From Frateuria_A yonginensis (GTDB lineage Bacteria > Pseudomonadota > Gammaproteobacteria > Xanthomonadales > Rhodanobacteraceae): 64,000 nt of DNA. Both the position numbers and the translations under genes were made by a program. The notes under the pieces are model-generated. The model ran no database searches and was not told the DNA's origin. It was given only the letters and a program-made list of their open reading frames with translations. The DNA lies in NCBI RefSeq assembly GCF_037137055.1, contig NZ_JBBBNY010000001.1:496001-560000 (forward strand), in the 5' to 3' direction. Shown one piece after another: positions 53,031 to 61,434 of the stretch. The first letter of the stretch is position 1. Each line of letters begins with the position of its first letter.

Positions 53031-53405
53031 TTACGAGCAGCAACTTGGCTGAGCCTGCGGCATCGCCTGGCCGCTGCTGAAGTCCTTGTAGGCCTTGTAA
53101 GCCTTCAAAGACCACATCTCGCCCACGCACCCACCCATCGTCGTGGCCACCGCAAGTATTTCGCCAAGCTCGCTTTCGGTGGCCCCCAGGGTCGCAGCCT
53201 GTTGCACGTAGTAGACGATGCATGGTTCACATCGGGCGGAGATGGACCACAGCATCGCGCCCAGCGCCTTGTGCCGCGCTGGCAACGCTCCTTCGGTAAA
53301 GATGGCGGCCTGACGCATCTGCTGGATATGGCGGGAAACACCGTGCGTGACCTTGGCGAAGTCATCAAGCAGACCAAGCGCGGGGTCGATTGCTTCAAGC
53401 GACAT
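53031..53405 (-). CDS. Carboxymuconolactone decarboxylase/AhpD-like protein
   Basis: This 124-aa helical protein carries the CxxC redox pair in SARCEPCIVYYVQQAATLGA, followed by the typical SELGEILAVATTMGG segment. A further Cys pair lies at the C-terminus (SCCS). AhpD-like proteins are thiol-disulphide enzymes or peroxidase partners. It is 13 nt downstream of merP, so probably part of the mercury-induced transcript. A thiol role in handling Hg(II) or other soft metals, in place of merA, is a speculative reading. Confidence 0.85.
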   Translation of the reverse strand: MSLEAIDPALGLLDDFAKVTHGVSRHIQQMRQAAIFTEGALPARHKALGAMLWSISARCEPCIVYYVQQAATLGATESELGEILAVATTMGGCVGEMWSLKAYKAYKDFSSGQAMPQAQPSCCS

Positions 53406-53418
53406 GGTTAACTCGCCC

Positions 53419-53703
53419 TCAGTGGTGAATGGTGGCCGGATAGCCGGCGTCGGCGCTGGCGCGGGCCAGTTCGGCAGGCTCGGTCTTGCTGTCGTCGTAC
53501 TTCACCGTGACCGTCTTCTGCTTCACATCCCAAGCGACGGCATTGACGCCCGGCACTTTCTCAAGGGACTTCCGGATGGTGATCGGGCAGGTGGGGCAAG
53601 TCATGCCGGGCACGTCAAGTGTGGTCGTGCGCGTGGCAGCCATGGAGGCCACCGGCATGGCGGCCAGCAGCAGAGCAAAGGCAAGGTTGGTTTTCATTGG
53701 CAA
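53419..53703 (-). CDS. merP: Periplasmic mercury-binding protein MerP
   Basis: This 94-aa exported HMA protein has a signal peptide (NLAFALLLAAMPVASMA) and the metal loop GMTCPTCPITI with the CxxC pair. The rest follows the ferredoxin-like HMA fold (KVPGVNAVAWDVKQKTVTV). MerP binds Hg(II) in the periplasm and passes it to MerT. It starts 4 nt after the merT stop. A second Met (MKTNLAF) two codons on is an alternative start. Confidence 0.93.
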   Translation of the reverse strand: MPMKTNLAFALLLAAMPVASMAATRTTTLDVPGMTCPTCPITIRKSLEKVPGVNAVAWDVKQKTVTVKYDDSKTEPAELARASADAGYPATIHH

Positions 53704-53707
53704 GTCC

Positions 53708-54058
53708 TCAGTAGAACCACGGGGCCGCGTAAGGGAAGGCGAAGGCGACCGCTGTCAGGGCCACCACAAGCCAGAACAGCGCCTTGTACACGCGGCGGAT
53801 GGCAGGGGAGGCACACATCTCGCCGGGTAGGCACGCAGGAGGGCGGCGATAGATCCGCCAGTAGGCAGAACCCAACGCGATAAGCGAGACCAGGAGGAAC
53901 CATGGTCGCAGCGGTTCAAGACGCGTCAACTGGCCGATCCAGGCGCCGCTCAATCCAATGCTGACCAGGATGAGTGGCCCCAGGCAGCAGGCCGACGCCA
54001 GCATGGCCGCCAGACCACCGATGGCCAGGGTGCTCTTCTCGGCGCTGGGTTTCTGCAT
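53708..54058 (-). CDS. merT: Mercuric transport protein MerT
   Basis: This 116-aa membrane protein has three helices. Helix 1 carries the paired Cys in LASACCLGPL that receive Hg(II) from MerP. The cytoplasmic loop has the second Cys pair in PPACLPGEMCAS, which normally hands mercury to MerA. It is transcribed from the mer promoter at 54091-54121, divergent from merR. No merA follows in this window. Confidence 0.93.
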   Translation of the reverse strand: MQKPSAEKSTLAIGGLAAMLASACCLGPLILVSIGLSGAWIGQLTRLEPLRPWFLLVSLIALGSAYWRIYRRPPACLPGEMCASPAIRRVYKALFWLVVALTAVAFAFPYAAPWFY

Positions 54059-54090
54059 CGGTCTGATTCCCGACAGGGTGAAGAAGATCT

Positions 54091-54121
54091 ACCTTACGTC
54101 CGTAGTCAACTACGGAGTCAA
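54091..54121 (-). promoter_or_regulatory. mer operator-promoter (MerR-controlled, 19-bp spacer)
   Basis: On the minus strand TTGACT (-35, 54116-54121), then exactly 19 bp, then TAAGGT (-10, 54091-54096). The 8-bp arms TCCGTAGT / ACTACGGA (54099-54116) form the MerR dyad inside the spacer. The elongated spacer is the hallmark of promoters that MerR untwists when Hg(II) binds. It drives merTP. Confidence 0.93.
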
Positions 54122-54125
54122 CGGC

Positions 54126-54557
54126 ATGGCCTACACGATCGGTAGCCTGTCCAAAGTCACCGGCGTCCATATCGAAACCATCCGCTACTACCAGCGACGT
54201 GGCCTGATCGGCGAACCGACCAGGCCCCCGGGTGGCATCCGGCGATACCACGAGGCGCACGCGCGTCGCCTGCGCTTCATCAAGCATGCCCAGGCGCTCG
54301 GCTTCAGTCTGGACGAGGTGGCGGAACTGCTCGCCCTGGAGGACGGGCAGCACTGCCGGGAAGCGGCGCGACTGGGCGCAGACAAGCTGGCGGCGGTGCG
54401 TGCACGCATCACCCGGTTACGTCAGGTCGAACAGGCGCTTGCGAGCCTGGTCAAGCAGTGCGGTTCCCATCGCGGACAGGTGCGTTGTCCGCTGATCGCT
54501 TCCCTGGAGCTGGGTAGTGACGTGCCGATCCAAAGCATGGGAGAAGACGCCTCCTAG
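54126..54557 (+). CDS. merR: Mercury-responsive regulator MerR
   Basis: This 143-aa protein has the MerR HTH at the start (YTIGSLSKVTGVHIETIRYY) and a dimerisation helix. The Hg(II) ligands are Cys77 (GQHCREAA), Cys112 and Cys121 (QCGSHRGQVRCPL); spacings 35 and 9 equal those of Tn501 MerR (82, 117, 126). It represses and activates merTP through the dyad just upstream. The start at 54126 fits the family N-terminus. Its stop lies inside a hairpin shared with the convergent cusF end. Confidence 0.95.
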   Translation: MAYTIGSLSKVTGVHIETIRYYQRRGLIGEPTRPPGGIRRYHEAHARRLRFIKHAQALGFSLDEVAELLALEDGQHCREAARLGADKLAAVRARITRLRQVEQALASLVKQCGSHRGQVRCPLIASLELGSDVPIQSMGEDAS

Positions 54558-54567
54558 CGTGGAGGCG
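54548..54567. terminator. Hairpin between convergent merR and cusF
   Basis: CGCCTCC and GGAGGCG form a 7-bp stem with a 6-nt loop. It spans the merR stop codon and ends 7 nt before the cusF stop. It could serve both strands; there is no T-run. Confidence 0.45.
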
Positions 54568-54574
54568 CCCTCCG

Positions 54575-54919
54575 TTACTGTACTGGCTTCAGTGCCGTCA
54601 CTTCGCTGCGCGTGCCATCCGGGTGCAGCGTGAAATGCACCTTCTGGCCGATCTTGGCCTGCTTGAGGATCTCGGAAGAGGCATGGAAGGGCATGGTCAT
54701 CGCCGGCCAGCCAATCGCCGGGATCGCCTCGTGCTGGAGCGTGATGGTGCCTGCGTGGGTATCGACGGCTCTGACGACGCCGACCGCCTGCGCCTCGGCC
54801 GGTTCGGCCGCGTCGTGCTGCATACCGGGCATGTTGGGGTTCGTCTGCAGTGGACCGGCGAAGGCCGGCGCGATGGCGAACGTGCCCACCAGGCACAGGG
54901 TCATCAGGGTGAGTTTCAT
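54575..54919 (-). CDS. cusF: Periplasmic Cu/Ag chaperone CusF
   Basis: This 114-aa protein has a signal peptide (MTLCLVGTFAIAPAFA). The Cu(I)/Ag(I) site reads His63, Trp71, Met74 and Met76 in HEAIPAIGWPAMTMPF; spacings are the same as E. coli CusF (His36, Trp44, Met47, Met49). An upstream Met/His stretch (NMPGMQH) may add metal affinity. It delivers metal to the CusB/CusA pump. It starts 4 nt after the cusA stop, so it is last in the cus operon rather than between cusC and cusB as in E. coli. Confidence 0.9.
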   Translation of the reverse strand: MKLTLMTLCLVGTFAIAPAFAGPLQTNPNMPGMQHDAAEPAEAQAVGVVRAVDTHAGTITLQHEAIPAIGWPAMTMPFHASSEILKQAKIGQKVHFTLHPDGTRSEVTALKPVQ

Positions 54920-54923
54920 GTGT

Positions 54924-57900
54924 TCAGTCTCCTTGCGGGTTGGAAGAGGCGCGCGTGCCGGGCTTCCGGTGCAGGCGGTGCAGGACGAGCAGGCGGAAGG
55001 CGGCCGGCAGCGCCACCATCGAGAGCAGGGGTGCGGTGAGCATGCCGCCGATCATCGGTGCGGCGATGCGTTGCATGACTTCGGAACCGGCGCCATGGCC
55101 GAGCAGGATGGGAAACAGGCCGGCGAGGATCACGGCAACCGTCATGGCCTTGGGCCGCACCCGCTGCACGGCGCCTTCGCGGATGGCGTCGTCCAGGGCC
55201 GCGGGGCCTGCCTGTGGATCGAGCGCGAGCTGGCGATCCCATGCCTGGCGCAGGTACAGCAGCATCACTACCCCGAACTCGGCCGCCACGCCGGCCAGCG
55301 CGATGAAGCCGATGATGGTCGCCACCGACACGGCATGGCCCAGCAGCCAGATCAGCCACAGGCCGCCGACCAGCGCCAGCGGCACGCTCAGCATGATGAG
55401 CGCTGCCTCGCTGGCGCGCCGGAACACCATGTAGATCAGCCCGAAGATGATCGCCAGTGCGATCGGCACCACCAGCTTGAGCCGTTGCAGGGCGCTGGCA
55501 AGAAATTCGAACTGGCCCGACCAGGCCACAGTGACGCCCGGCGGCAGCGCGATCTTCTGCGCGACCGCCTGCTGCAGGCGGTCCACCACGGTGCCCAGGT
55601 CTGTGCCGTCGGTGTCGACGTAGACGTAGGTTGCCAGCTGGCCATCCTCGCTCTTGAGCATCGAGGGGCCGGGCGTGAGCGTGACATCAGCCACCTGGCC
55701 GAGCGTGAGCTGCGCGCCATTGGCCGCCACGATCGGCAGCTGGCGAAGTGCGGCCACTGAATCGCGCTCAGCCCGCGGATAGCGCACGACGATGGGGTAG
55801 CGCTCGCGTCCCTCGATCGTCTGGCCGACCGGATCGCCACCGACCACCGTGGCCACCAACTGCTGCACGCGTGCCTGGGTCAGGCCGTAGCGTGCCGCGT
55901 CGACGGGTCGCACGTGCACGTTCACATAGCGGCCGCTGGTGGGCCGCTCGGCGATGGCCGAGCTGACGCCTGGCACATCTCCGGCCAGCGTTTCGATCTG
56001 GTCGGCCACCTGCTGCAAGGTCGCCAGGTCGGTGCCCAGCACCTTGATGCCGATTGGGCTCTTGATGCCCGTGGAGAGCATATCGATCCGATTACGGATT
56101 GGCGGCACGAACAGGTTGGTCAGGCCGGGCACGCGCACCGCCTGGTTGAGCTCGTCCTTGATCTTCGCCATGGTCATGCCCGGGCGCCATTGGTCCTTCG
56201 GTTTGAAGATGATGGTGGTCTCGAACATCTCCAGTGGCGCCGGGTCGGTGGCCGTCTCGGCGCGGCCGGCCTTGCCGAAGACATGCGCCACTTCCGGGAC
56301 GGTCTTGATCATGCGATCGGTCAGCTGCAGCAACTGCGCCGCCTTGCCCGCCGACAGGCCGGGCAGGGCGGTGGGCATGTAGAGGAGGGTGCCCTCGTCC
56401 ATCGCCGGCATGAACTCACTGCCGAGCTGCGTGAGCGGCACGAACGCGCTGATGAGCAGCACCCCCGCCAGCGCGAGCGTGGCCTTGGGCCAGCGCAGCA
56501 CCGCTTCGAGCACCGGCCGGTAGCCGCGGACAAGCAGGCGGTTGAGTGGGTTCTCATGTTCGGCGCGGATGCGTCCGCGTACCAGGTAGCCCATCAGCAC
56601 CGGCACCAGCGTCACCGCCAGGCCGGCGGCGGCTGCCATCGCATAGGTCTTGGTGAAGGCCAGCGGCGAGAACAGCTTGCCTTCCTGGCCCTGCAGGGCA
56701 AACACCGGCACGAACGACAGCGCAATGATCAGCAGGCTAACGAACAGCGCCGGGCCGACCTCAGCGCTGGCCGCGGCCACCAGCGACCAACGCTCGCCAC
56801 CCCGCGGTTCGCTCCCTTCATGGGTGGCGCCCCACTGCTCCAGGTGCTTGTGGACGTTCTCGATCATCACGATCGCCGCATCGACCATGGCGCCAATGGC
56901 GATGGCGATCCCGCCCAGCGACATGAGGTTGGCCGACACGCCCTGCAGGTCCATCACGATGAAAGCGGCCAGCACCCCCAGCGGCAGGGTCACCACCGCC
57001 ACCAGCGCCGAACGCAGGTGCCCCAGGAACAAGGCGCAGACCAGCGCGACCACCAGGAACTCTTCCAGCAGCTTGCCCCACACGTTTTCTACCGCCGCAT
57101 CGATCAGCTGCGAACGGTCGTAGGTAGGCACGATTTCCACGCCCGCCGGCAGGCTGCGTTTCAACGTGGCGAGCTTGGCCTTCACGGCTGCGATAGCCAC
57201 CTTGGCGTTCTTGCCCGAACGCAACACAACCACGCCGCCGGCCACTTCGCCCTGGCCGTCCAGCTCGGCGATGCCGCGACGGAACGTCGGTCCCCGGCGC
57301 ACGGTGGCCACCTCGCGCAGCAGTACCGGGACGCCGTTGGCATTGGCGGTGATCGGCACGTTCTCGAACGCCTCCCGGGTCGTGAGGTAGCCCTCGCTGC
57401 GGACCATCAACTCGGCTTCGCCCTGTTCGATCACCGAACCGCCATTGGCGCCATTGGCTGTGGTGATGGCATCGACCAGTTGCTGCACAGTGATGCCGCG
57501 TGCCGCCAACGCCTGTGGATCGGGCACGACCTGCCAGGCGCGCTCCATGCCGCCCAGGCTCGCCACTTCGGCTACATCCGGCACCGTCTTCAGCTGGTAG
57601 CGCAGGAACCAGTCCTGCAAGGCACGCAACTGGCCCAGGTCGTGCCGCCCGGTCCGATCGACCAACGCGTACTCGTAAATCCAGCCCAGGCCGGTGGCGT
57701 CCGGGCCGAGCGCCGGATTGACGTCCGACGGCAGGCTAGTGCGCACCTGGCTCAGGTATTCGAGCACGCGCGAGCGCGCCCAATACAGGTCCGTCTTGTC
57801 GTTGAACAGCACGTAGACGTAGGAGTCGCCGAAGAACGAGTAGCCGCGCACCGTCCGGGCACCGGGCACCGAGAGCATGGTGGTCGCCAATGGGTAGGTA

Positions 57901-58094
57901 ACCTGGTCCTCGACCACTTGTGGGGATTGCCCGGCCCACGGTGTGCGGATGATCACCTGCGTGTCGGACAGGTCGGGCAGCGCGTCGATTGGCGTGTGCA
58001 GTGCAGCGAACACGCCGGCCAGCGCCAGCGCCAGCGCAGCAAGCAGGACGAACAGGCGATGCCTGATTGCTGCGCGGATCAACGCGCCGATCAT
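54924..58094 (-). CDS. cusA: Cu/Ag RND efflux pump, CusA type
   Basis: This 1056-aa inner-membrane antiporter exports Cu(I)/Ag(I). The N-terminus is IGALIRAAIRHRLFVLLAALA, and LPDLSDTQVIIRTPWAGQSP follows, as in CusA. Helix 4 carries IAIAIGAMVDAAIVMIENVH with the conserved Asp and Glu. Periplasmic segments contain QVVPDPQALAARGI and MLSTGIKSPIGIKVLG. Compared with the CzcA paralogue in this window it is clearly the CusA branch. It overlaps the cusB stop by 4 nt. Confidence 0.93.
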   Translation of the reverse strand: MIGALIRAAIRHRLFVLLAALALALAGVFAALHTPIDALPDLSDTQVIIRTPWAGQSPQVVEDQVTYPLATTMLSVPGARTVRGYSFFGDSYVYVLFNDKTDLYWARSRVLEYLSQVRTSLPSDVNPALGPDATGLGWIYEYALVDRTGRHDLGQLRALQDWFLRYQLKTVPDVAEVASLGGMERAWQVVPDPQALAARGITVQQLVDAITTANGANGGSVIEQGEAELMVRSEGYLTTREAFENVPITANANGVPVLLREVATVRRGPTFRRGIAELDGQGEVAGGVVVLRSGKNAKVAIAAVKAKLATLKRSLPAGVEIVPTYDRSQLIDAAVENVWGKLLEEFLVVALVCALFLGHLRSALVAVVTLPLGVLAAFIVMDLQGVSANLMSLGGIAIAIGAMVDAAIVMIENVHKHLEQWGATHEGSEPRGGERWSLVAAASAEVGPALFVSLLIIALSFVPVFALQGQEGKLFSPLAFTKTYAMAAAAGLAVTLVPVLMGYLVRGRIRAEHENPLNRLLVRGYRPVLEAVLRWPKATLALAGVLLISAFVPLTQLGSEFMPAMDEGTLLYMPTALPGLSAGKAAQLLQLTDRMIKTVPEVAHVFGKAGRAETATDPAPLEMFETTIIFKPKDQWRPGMTMAKIKDELNQAVRVPGLTNLFVPPIRNRIDMLSTGIKSPIGIKVLGTDLATLQQVADQIETLAGDVPGVSSAIAERPTSGRYVNVHVRPVDAARYGLTQARVQQLVATVVGGDPVGQTIEGRERYPIVVRYPRAERDSVAALRQLPIVAANGAQLTLGQVADVTLTPGPSMLKSEDGQLATYVYVDTDGTDLGTVVDRLQQAVAQKIALPPGVTVAWSGQFEFLASALQRLKLVVPIALAIIFGLIYMVFRRASEAALIMLSVPLALVGGLWLIWLLGHAVSVATIIGFIALAGVAAEFGVVMLLYLRQAWDRQLALDPQAGPAALDDAIREGAVQRVRPKAMTVAVILAGLFPILLGHGAGSEVMQRIAAPMIGGMLTAPLLSMVALPAAFRLLVLHRLHRKPGTRASSNPQGD

Positions 58095-59419
58095 GGATGG
58101 TCTCCCATCGGCATGCCGGACATCGCGGCACTGGTGGCGGGTGCCGGCTTCGCTTCGCCATCCAGCCGCTCCAGCGCACCGGACAGGCTCGCTTCGGAAT
58201 CGATCAGGAATTGCCCCGAGACAACCACCTGCTCGCCGCCGTGCAGGCCGGCGACGATCTCGGTGAGACCGCCTGCCGAACGCCCGGTACGCACGGGCAT
58301 GGCGCGGAAACGCCCGTTCCCTTCCGCCAGGATGACCCGGTTGTCGATGCCGGCGGCGATCAAGGCCTCGTCCGGCACCACCGGGTGTGCTTCACCCTCG
58401 GCGGGCTTGAGGTGCACCGTGGCGAACATGCCAGGGCTTAATGCGTCATCGGCGTTGTCGATCACGATGCGTGCCCGCTGCGTGCGGGTGGCGTTGTCCA
58501 CGTCCGGCAGCAGCGTTTCCACTTCGCCGTCGAAGCTGCGTCCGGGCACCGCATCCAGGGTGACGGTGACTGGCGTGCCGGCTCGCACGGTGCCGGCCAC
58601 GCCTTGTGGCAGGGCCGCCTCGATCCACACGGTGGCCAGGCCATTGAGCGTCATCAGCGTCTGGCCGGCGCCCACACGCTGGCCCTCGCGCACGTCCAGG
58701 GTGGCGACGACGCCGTCCTGCGGCGCGTGCAGCGTGATCGTCCCATCGTTGCCATGCAAGGCCGAACGTACATCCGCATCGCTCAAGCCCAGTACGCGCA
58801 GCCGGGCGCGCGCGGCATCGCGTAGCGCCCTGGCGTCGGCCGATGTCGCCTGTTGCAAAGCGCGGTACTCGGCAAGGGCGCTGTTCCACTGAGGCGCGAG
58901 CAGCTCGGCCAGTGGCTCACCCTTGGTTACGCGCGTGTAGGGGGCCTTGATGTGTAGCTTCTGCACGACGGCATCGACACGAGCGCTCAGCGTTGTAGCC
59001 TGGCGCAGGTCCCAACTGACCGTGCCGGGTACCTCGATGGCATCGGCCAGCGTGCGCCGTTCTACCTTAGCGGTGCGCACCCCGAGGTTTTGCACGGTGG
59101 CCGGGTCGATGTGCACTACGCCCTTGTCGGTGCTCCCCTCATCGGCGTACTTGGGCACCATCTGCATGCCCATCGGCGAGAGCCCTGGGTGGTCGAAATG
59201 CTGCTGCGGCACCATGGTGTCGTACCAGTACAGGATCTTGCGGTCCTCCTTGGCCGGCTTTTTCGTAAATGCCTTCGTCATTGCCTGGTGTGTCGTCTGC
59301 GAACGACCGCTCAGGTAGCCGATCGCAACCAGCGCGGCCCCGACTGCGATCAGTGCCAAGACAAGCAGGAGGTGCTTTGCGCGCGACCGCGGCACGGGAT
59401 TCGTATTCACGGGCGTCAT
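58091..59419 (-). CDS. cusB: Cu/Ag efflux periplasmic adaptor, CusB type
   Basis: This 442-aa adaptor has an N-terminal membrane anchor (KHLLLVLALIAVGAALVAIGY). A heavy-metal-binding segment follows (YWYDTMVPQQHFDHPG then LSPMGMQMVPKY), with the Met residues that accept Cu(I) from CusF. The barrel-sandwich and beta-barrel domains follow, and the C-terminal tail (SAAMSGMPMGDHP) adds further Met/His. The start at 59419 has an AGGAGG ribosome-binding site. It overlaps both neighbours by 4 nt. Confidence 0.93.
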   Translation of the reverse strand: MTPVNTNPVPRSRAKHLLLVLALIAVGAALVAIGYLSGRSQTTHQAMTKAFTKKPAKEDRKILYWYDTMVPQQHFDHPGLSPMGMQMVPKYADEGSTDKGVVHIDPATVQNLGVRTAKVERRTLADAIEVPGTVSWDLRQATTLSARVDAVVQKLHIKAPYTRVTKGEPLAELLAPQWNSALAEYRALQQATSADARALRDAARARLRVLGLSDADVRSALHGNDGTITLHAPQDGVVATLDVREGQRVGAGQTLMTLNGLATVWIEAALPQGVAGTVRAGTPVTVTLDAVPGRSFDGEVETLLPDVDNATRTQRARIVIDNADDALSPGMFATVHLKPAEGEAHPVVPDEALIAAGIDNRVILAEGNGRFRAMPVRTGRSAGGLTEIVAGLHGGEQVVVSGQFLIDSEASLSGALERLDGEAKPAPATSAAMSGMPMGDHP

Positions 59420-60693
59420 GGAGAAACCTCCTGGCGGGGCAACAGATAGGCAAGCGATGCCCACAGCTGGGCGCGTTGGGCCAATGCCCGGACGTAGGTA
59501 AGCCGCAACTCGATTTCGTCGCGACGCGCGTCCAGCCACGGCTGCAAAGCGCCGCCACCGCGGTAGGAAGCCAACGCCGTGCGCGCACGATCGCGCGCCA
59601 ACGGGAGCAGGCTTTCGTCATCGCGGACGATCTGTTGGCTCCATCCCTGCCAAGCGGCGAGTGTCCGTGCCAGGGTCTCGCGCTGCACCCGCCGCGCATC
59701 TTCATGCTGGAACTGCACGGCATCCGATTGCGCCTGTTTGGCGCTGATGCCGCGATCTTGCCGGTTGCGGGTGAACAGCGGCAGGCTCACGCCAACCTGC
59801 AGCGACACCATGTCCGAAAGGTAGGGCGCGCGCTTGCCGTACATCAGGCTCACGCTCCAGTCCGGGTGTTTCGCTGCGCGCGCCTGTTCCAGGTCGGCCT
59901 GGGCGACCCGTTCGCGGGTCGCCCATTGCTGCATGGGCGCCTGCCGGTCGATGGTCTGGTACAGCAGCCGTTGATCGAACGGCAATGTGCCGAAGTCGGG
60001 CGCATCGGCGAGCGTTACCTCAGCGGCATCCGGTAGCCACCGAAGCAGCCCGGCCTGGGCGGAAGCAAGATCGGCGGATGCCTGTTCAAGCTGGTTGTCG
60101 AGCGTGTCGACCGCCGCGCGCGCTGCCAGCGCGTCGGCGGCGCTGCCTTCGCCGCCGCGCAAGCGGGCCTGCGTCAGTTGCACGGCCAATTCGCCTTCCT
60201 GGCGCAGATCGCGTAGCAGCGCCATTTCTTGTTCGGCCGCCCACAAACCGATCCACGCGTCGGCGACGCCTTCCTGCACCCTCTGCACCGTCGCAGCGTG
60301 TTCGGCCATCGCGTCGCTCTCGCGCGCCTGGGCCAGCGCGCGTTCGGCATCGCGTGCGGCATGCGAGGGAATGGCCTGGGTGATGCCAATCGTGCGCATG
60401 GTCATCGTGTCCGAGTGAAGGCTGAAGGCGCCCGGATCGGTGACCGGATAGTTCGATAGCCCAACGCTCAGCGTCGGATCGGGCAAGCGCCCTGCGCGCG
60501 CCAGTTCCTCCTGCATGGCCGTGATGTGTGCATGGTGGGCATCGAGCAGCGGTGCCTGCTGGAGGCCGCGAGCAATCGCGTCTTCCAGTGAAAGCGGGCG
60601 TTCGGCGGCATATGCAGCCGAGACCGTCGCCCACGCAAGGGCAACGGCCAGACCCGACGCAACCGTGCGTCGGGCAAGGGATAGGGGAAGCAT
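59416..60693 (-). CDS. cusC: Outer-membrane efflux channel, CusC type
   Basis: This 425-aa TolC-family protein has a signal peptide (VASGLAVALAWATVSAAYA). Two helical repeats follow, with DPTLSVGLSNYPVTDPGAF and DWSVSLMYGKRAPYLSDMV as the strand segments. It provides the exit duct for CusBA. The ATG at 60693 follows AAGGAG and is preferred to an upstream in-frame start. It lies 72 nt downstream of a small Cys-rich protein gene that probably leads the operon. Confidence 0.9.
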   Translation of the reverse strand: MLPLSLARRTVASGLAVALAWATVSAAYAAERPLSLEDAIARGLQQAPLLDAHHAHITAMQEELARAGRLPDPTLSVGLSNYPVTDPGAFSLHSDTMTMRTIGITQAIPSHAARDAERALAQARESDAMAEHAATVQRVQEGVADAWIGLWAAEQEMALLRDLRQEGELAVQLTQARLRGGEGSAADALAARAAVDTLDNQLEQASADLASAQAGLLRWLPDAAEVTLADAPDFGTLPFDQRLLYQTIDRQAPMQQWATRERVAQADLEQARAAKHPDWSVSLMYGKRAPYLSDMVSLQVGVSLPLFTRNRQDRGISAKQAQSDAVQFQHEDARRVQRETLARTLAAWQGWSQQIVRDDESLLPLARDRARTALASYRGGGALQPWLDARRDEIELRLTYVRALAQRAQLWASLAYLLPRQEVSP

Positions 60694-60765
60694 GGAGAAG
60701 CACTCCTTGGGATCGAGGATGTCTCGCGCACACGGCACGAGCACGCAGCACGGGTCAGCTGCGGC

Positions 60766-61194
60766 CTAGATCAGGAGCGAACAGAACAGGAGGGAAACCG
60801 GTGGTGGCGGCGCTCGCAAGCGTTCGAGTCGCTCGGGCGCTCTGGTAGTGACTTGCACCAGGCGTAGCGATGGCGAGACTGCTGGCAAGGCTGCAAACAG
60901 ACTTGGCGGGACCGTGCCTGCTCGCGCATCCGGCTGGGTGGTACGGTCAGGTTGGCAATGCGCCTGGCAGAGGGGGTGCTTGGTTGATGGCGCTTGCACC
61001 ATCCCCTGCGCACAGGTGTCGTCCATGCCCATGCCCGTCCCCTTGGAGACGGATACGGCAGTCGCCGCATGCTCTGGCGGCGCGATCCCACAGGCATACG
61101 CCGCCAGTGCTACCTGTTGCCACAGGAGTGCCAGCATCACCAGCCAGGTGAGGCGGCGACGAAGACGGGGGTGGAAGGTATGCGTGCGGCGCAT
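60766..61194 (-). CDS. Small exported Met/Cys/His protein leading the cus operon
   Basis: This 142-aa product has an N-terminal hydrophobic segment (LTWLVMLALLWQQVALAAYA). The mature part holds GMGMDDTCAQGM and PLCQAHCQPD, Met- and Cys-rich stretches likely to bind copper. The shape recalls DUF2946/CopL-like proteins found ahead of copper-resistance genes in Xanthomonadaceae; I am not certain of the family. No clear ribosome-binding site precedes the ATG at 61194. The 61195-61434 gap contains no supported gene. Confidence 0.6.
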   Translation of the reverse strand: MRRTHTFHPRLRRRLTWLVMLALLWQQVALAAYACGIAPPEHAATAVSVSKGTGMGMDDTCAQGMVQAPSTKHPLCQAHCQPDRTTQPDARAGTVPPSLFAALPAVSPSLRLVQVTTRAPERLERLRAPPPPVSLLFCSLLI

Positions 61195-61434
61195 ACGTCA
61201 AATGCTATCACGTCGACATCGCACCGATTGACGCAGCCAGGCCGCAGATGCCTGAACCTGAAAAGCAAGCGCATGCCACCCATTCATGGCACACGTCGCT
61301 TGTTGTCCAGTCGCGTTCCTGGGATCAACCAGCACGAGAATTCACGGCTTGATCCCGGCATGCTGAGCCCTCACGGGAGCGCGTGATGAAGGCCGCCTTC
61401 GATTCTGCCGGCGGCGCCACCTCCCGCCACCCGG

